Below, in pieces: positions 61,393 through 64,000 of a DNA stretch of 64,000 nt. This DNA comes from Cryptomeria japonica. Its lineage: Eukaryota; Streptophyta; Pinopsida; Cupressales; Cupressaceae. The DNA lies in NCBI RefSeq assembly GCF_030272615.1, contig NC_081407.1:137830897-137894896 (forward strand), read 5' to 3'. The notes beneath the pieces are model-generated. The model did not search any database and was not told the DNA's origin. It saw only the letters and a program-made list of their open reading frames with translations. Position numbers and translations under genes: made by a program. How positions within the stretch are numbered: position 1 is the stretch's first letter; the number at the start of each line of letters is the position of its first letter.

Positions 61393-62271
61393 ATGGAAAA
61401 GTTGAGAGGAATAGCAGCCCAGTTAGAAGTCATTGAAAGAAACTAGAGAAGAGGCCAACATATTGAATATGTGAGCGAAGATGAAGAAGAAAAAGAAGCA
61501 CCGGCAGAACAAGTAACAAACTGATCGGTGATCGACCTGGATGAAGAGAGGTTCTTGAGGGTTTTGAGTAGAGCAAACACCAAACCACATTTTACACCAC
61601 CAGAGTATGATGCAAAGTTGGATTTAGATGAATTAATGGATTGGATCTTGGAGATGGAGAAGTACTTTGATTTTGAGAACACCAGAAAAGAAAGATAGGT
61701 GAAATATGCCTGTACTCGGTTGAAAGATCATGCATCTCTTCAGTGGGAACATTTGCAAGTTGATAGACAGAGACGAGGTAAAGATAATATCAAATCATGA
61801 GAGTGGATGGTTGCCAAATTGAAATTGAAGTTTATGCTAGCTAACTACCAAGTAAATCTATTCCGGAAGTTACAAAACTTGAAGCAGAAAGAATCAAGTG
61901 GGAAGGAGTATATTGAAGCATTCTACAAGTTGAATATCAGATCAGGACATGTTGATGATGAGGTTGAACAAGTTGCAAGATATTTGAATGGATTGCGGAT
62001 GTCTATACAAGATGAACTCAGTTTGATCAAGTTGCAAAGTGTTGAAGAAGCTTACCAATATGCCTTGAAAGCAAAAGAGAAGTTGAACAAAATACATGAG
62101 TAGAGACAAAGAGGTAGAGGTGGAAGGTTTTTTGGAGGAAGATTTCAAGGAGGCAGAGGATATTCCGAAGGAAGAGGAACATGTACATATCAAAACAAGA
62201 ACAAGGAAGTAAACAAAGATGGTAGTTCATATCGGAAGGATGACAAAAATGATGGTATGATGAAAGAATAA
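61393..62271 (+). pseudogene. Gag of a plus-strand Gypsy element
   Basis: It starts MEKLRGIAAQLEVIERN. One frame to the stop at 62269 with about five internal stops. The Retrotrans_gag capsid core is clear: LDELMDWILEMEKYFDF, YACTRLKDHASLQWE, FRKLQNLKQKESSGKEYIEA, LNGLRMSIQDELSLIKLQSV and EEAYQYALKAKEKL. A Gly/Arg-rich RNA-binding tail follows (GRGGRFFGGRFQGGRG). The next ORF parts are lost where another LTR begins at about 62276. Confidence 0.8.
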
Positions 62272-62275
62272 GTAT

Positions 62276-63595
62276 CTGGTAGATTACTGAGAGGGGGGGG
62301 GGTGAATTAGTAAATAGAAAAACTGATGCAAACTTTCCCAACCTCAATCTCAATCACACAAAGTAAACTTATCAATGAAATACTCATAAGAAAACCGGTT
62401 GACTGTTACAAAAACTTAACAGTAAACAACATTAAACTTGTAAACATCCAAATGCTTTATCATATGTCAACATACTTCATTTCTCAATGCTTTCGGTTAT
62501 CATGCCTTATCAGAATAGTTAAGTAGTTAATCAAATCAATCATAAGATCATAACCACAAAAACATTCACCACATGACACAAGTATTTTTGACGTAGAAAC
62601 CGAAATAGGTAAAAACCACGGTGAGATGGGACTCACAAGATAACTATCTTGAACTCTTCTAAAGTTCACCCTATTAGGAGCCAAGCCTGTTAAAGTTTTT
62701 ACAAAAAGTCCTGTTAAGGACCGATCCTGTTAAGAATCACCCGGTTAAGGGATTGACTACAAATGCCTTGTTAGAAGCAAGTACCCTGTTAGGAGTAACC
62801 TGGGTAGAGGATTTGAAAATCCAAGCTAATGGATCACCTTGTTAGAGGATTTGAGAAGTAACCAAGCTTGTTAGAGCTTACTTGGTTAGGGGATTTTAGT
62901 TCTGCTGTAATTGTTAGAAAACAATAGGGGTTTGATTGATCTGTTTGAATAGCACTACACTTGCTTGATTAGATCCTTTTAAGCTCCTATTGTCTTTACT
63001 CAAACTGCAGACTCATTATCCAGTTTGGCAACCACACACTCAACTGATCTCTGCCAACACCTTCAACAAGACAACTTCATCGACCTTATAAACAAATCAA
63101 TTAGGTTGGTAACACAATAAAAACCTAATTCTCTCATCGAGATTACAAACAAATTTGGTTCAAGTATGACCATTGGATTCATAGCAATCTCTACACATCA
63201 ATCAAGAAAACTTCAACCGCTCCTTGATTACTGCTTCATCAAGCTCAGTAACTCATCACGCACTTTGCATTAGATGCAATACACTTTGCTCATTCCCTAG
63301 ACAAAAAACAACGTGCCAAAACATTTTGAACTTGTCTTCATACAATGACCATATGTGTCACCATCATTACCACTCAACATCAGATCATAAACCAACATAA
63401 CCAATTCAACAACCTTAATCGGTTAGGGTTTAACAAAAACAACTGGTAGGATTTACCAGTTACATTACATAGATAGGGTTTAACCTTTTACACCGGTTAC
63501 CAGTTTAACTCACAAACTTACATACCAGTTTACAATGTCTTTCACCAAGCTCTTCTTACTAGTTATAAGACAATATCAACAATAACAACAATATC
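62276..63595 (-). repeat. Probable Copia/Sirevirus-type LTR, edges approximate
   Basis: It carries ACTGAGAGGGGGGGGG near its left edge and GACGTAGAAACCGAAATAGG / AAAAACCACGGTGAG (62591), the same LTR landmarks as elements A and B but reversed. GTTAAG/GTTAGAGG units at 62690-62890 resemble the internal repeats of the LTR at 36104 in the opposite orientation. Target duplication not found. Confidence 0.5.
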
Positions 63596-63599
63596 AACA

Positions 63600-64000
63600 A
63601 TGGGCTATCCCACATTAATGGTTCCCACTTTCGCCAATGAAGGAAATTGGTGAAAGTGGAGAATTATCTTGGGGGGTGGTTCGAACGAACTAGGAGGGTT
63701 TGAGCGAGCCCCCCCTCTGGGTTCGATCGAACCCACCATTAGACATGGGTTTGATCGAACCCCGGGTGGGTTTGCGGGTTCAATCTAACCCCTTAAAAAT
63801 AAATTTTTTAAGGGGTTCGATTGAGCCCCCCGTTCGATCGAACCCAATTTAAATTTTTTTTTTTTCAAACTTCTATAAAATCCGAAAACGACAGTTAAAC
63901 TGTCATTTTCAAACTTGTATTTTTCTATCTAGTGGGGGTTAGAGAGAACTCGATGTCAGCACCACGTCACCGTGCTCTGTCTGCAATAGCCAGTGCGTCT
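63600..64000. other. Palindrome-rich DNA at the window end
   Basis: A hairpin (63625-63659; arm CCACTTTCGCCAAT with one mismatch) is followed by about six variants of GGTTCGATCGAACC (63670-63845), including a perfect 16-base palindrome at 63719-63734. No gene. It may be the end of a DNA transposon lying beyond the window. Confidence 0.55.

Overview
The window is eukaryotic nuclear DNA from a large, repeat-dominated plant genome. I see no convincing host gene, no tRNA or rRNA, and nothing prokaryotic. Long AT-rich spacers, 1-2.7 kb LTRs, primer sites complementary to plant initiator tRNA-Met, Ty3/Gypsy elements with extra RNase H domains, and nested, decayed insertions suit a seed plant. I suspect a conifer or other gymnosperm, but the species cannot be read from the sequence.

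Layout. Positions 1-39472 are one old minus-strand Ty3/Gypsy element: 3' LTR cut by the window start, polypurine tract, integrase and RNase H on the left; RT start, protease and gag remains, leader, primer site and 5' LTR (38305-39472) on the right. Its middle is replaced by a roughly 8 kb DNA transposon (about 4030-30880) with palindrome-rich ends. That transposon carries a plus-strand spliced gene (5775-14171) converging on a minus-strand transposase-like gene (30631-15440). Two retroelements sit inside it. A 6.6 kb Copia/Sirevirus-like element A (6893-13502, target duplication gtaac) lies in an intron of the plus gene. A 12.1 kb Gypsy element (17268-29415, duplication caaca) lies in an exon of the transposase. 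A solo LTR (33631-34344, duplication gtagg) and another LTR (36104-37601) also hit the outer Gypsy.

From 39473 the DNA is older repeat debris hit by element B (41735-48297, duplication gggtg), a plus-strand relative of element A. Further right are degenerate Gypsy gag copies, Copia and Gypsy LTRs, a tandem array of tRNA-like SINE units (55095-55770), a 186/220-bp satellite-like array (57575-59170), a dead Copia RT-RNase H (59780-60960), a Gypsy gag (61393-62271), one more LTR, and a cluster of GGTTCGATCGAACC palindromes at the end.

The most unusual content is the A/B family. Both copies have complete LTRs, iMet primer sites, three polypurine tracts and a coiled-coil/four-zinc-knuckle gag. 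Where protease, integrase, RT and RNase H should be, they carry one long ORF of about 1,050 codons that I do not recognise. They look like non-autonomous elements mobilised in trans with their own conserved second protein. The second item of interest is the transposase-like protein with a VDFAENY motif, whose frame continues across the 12 kb Gypsy insertion.
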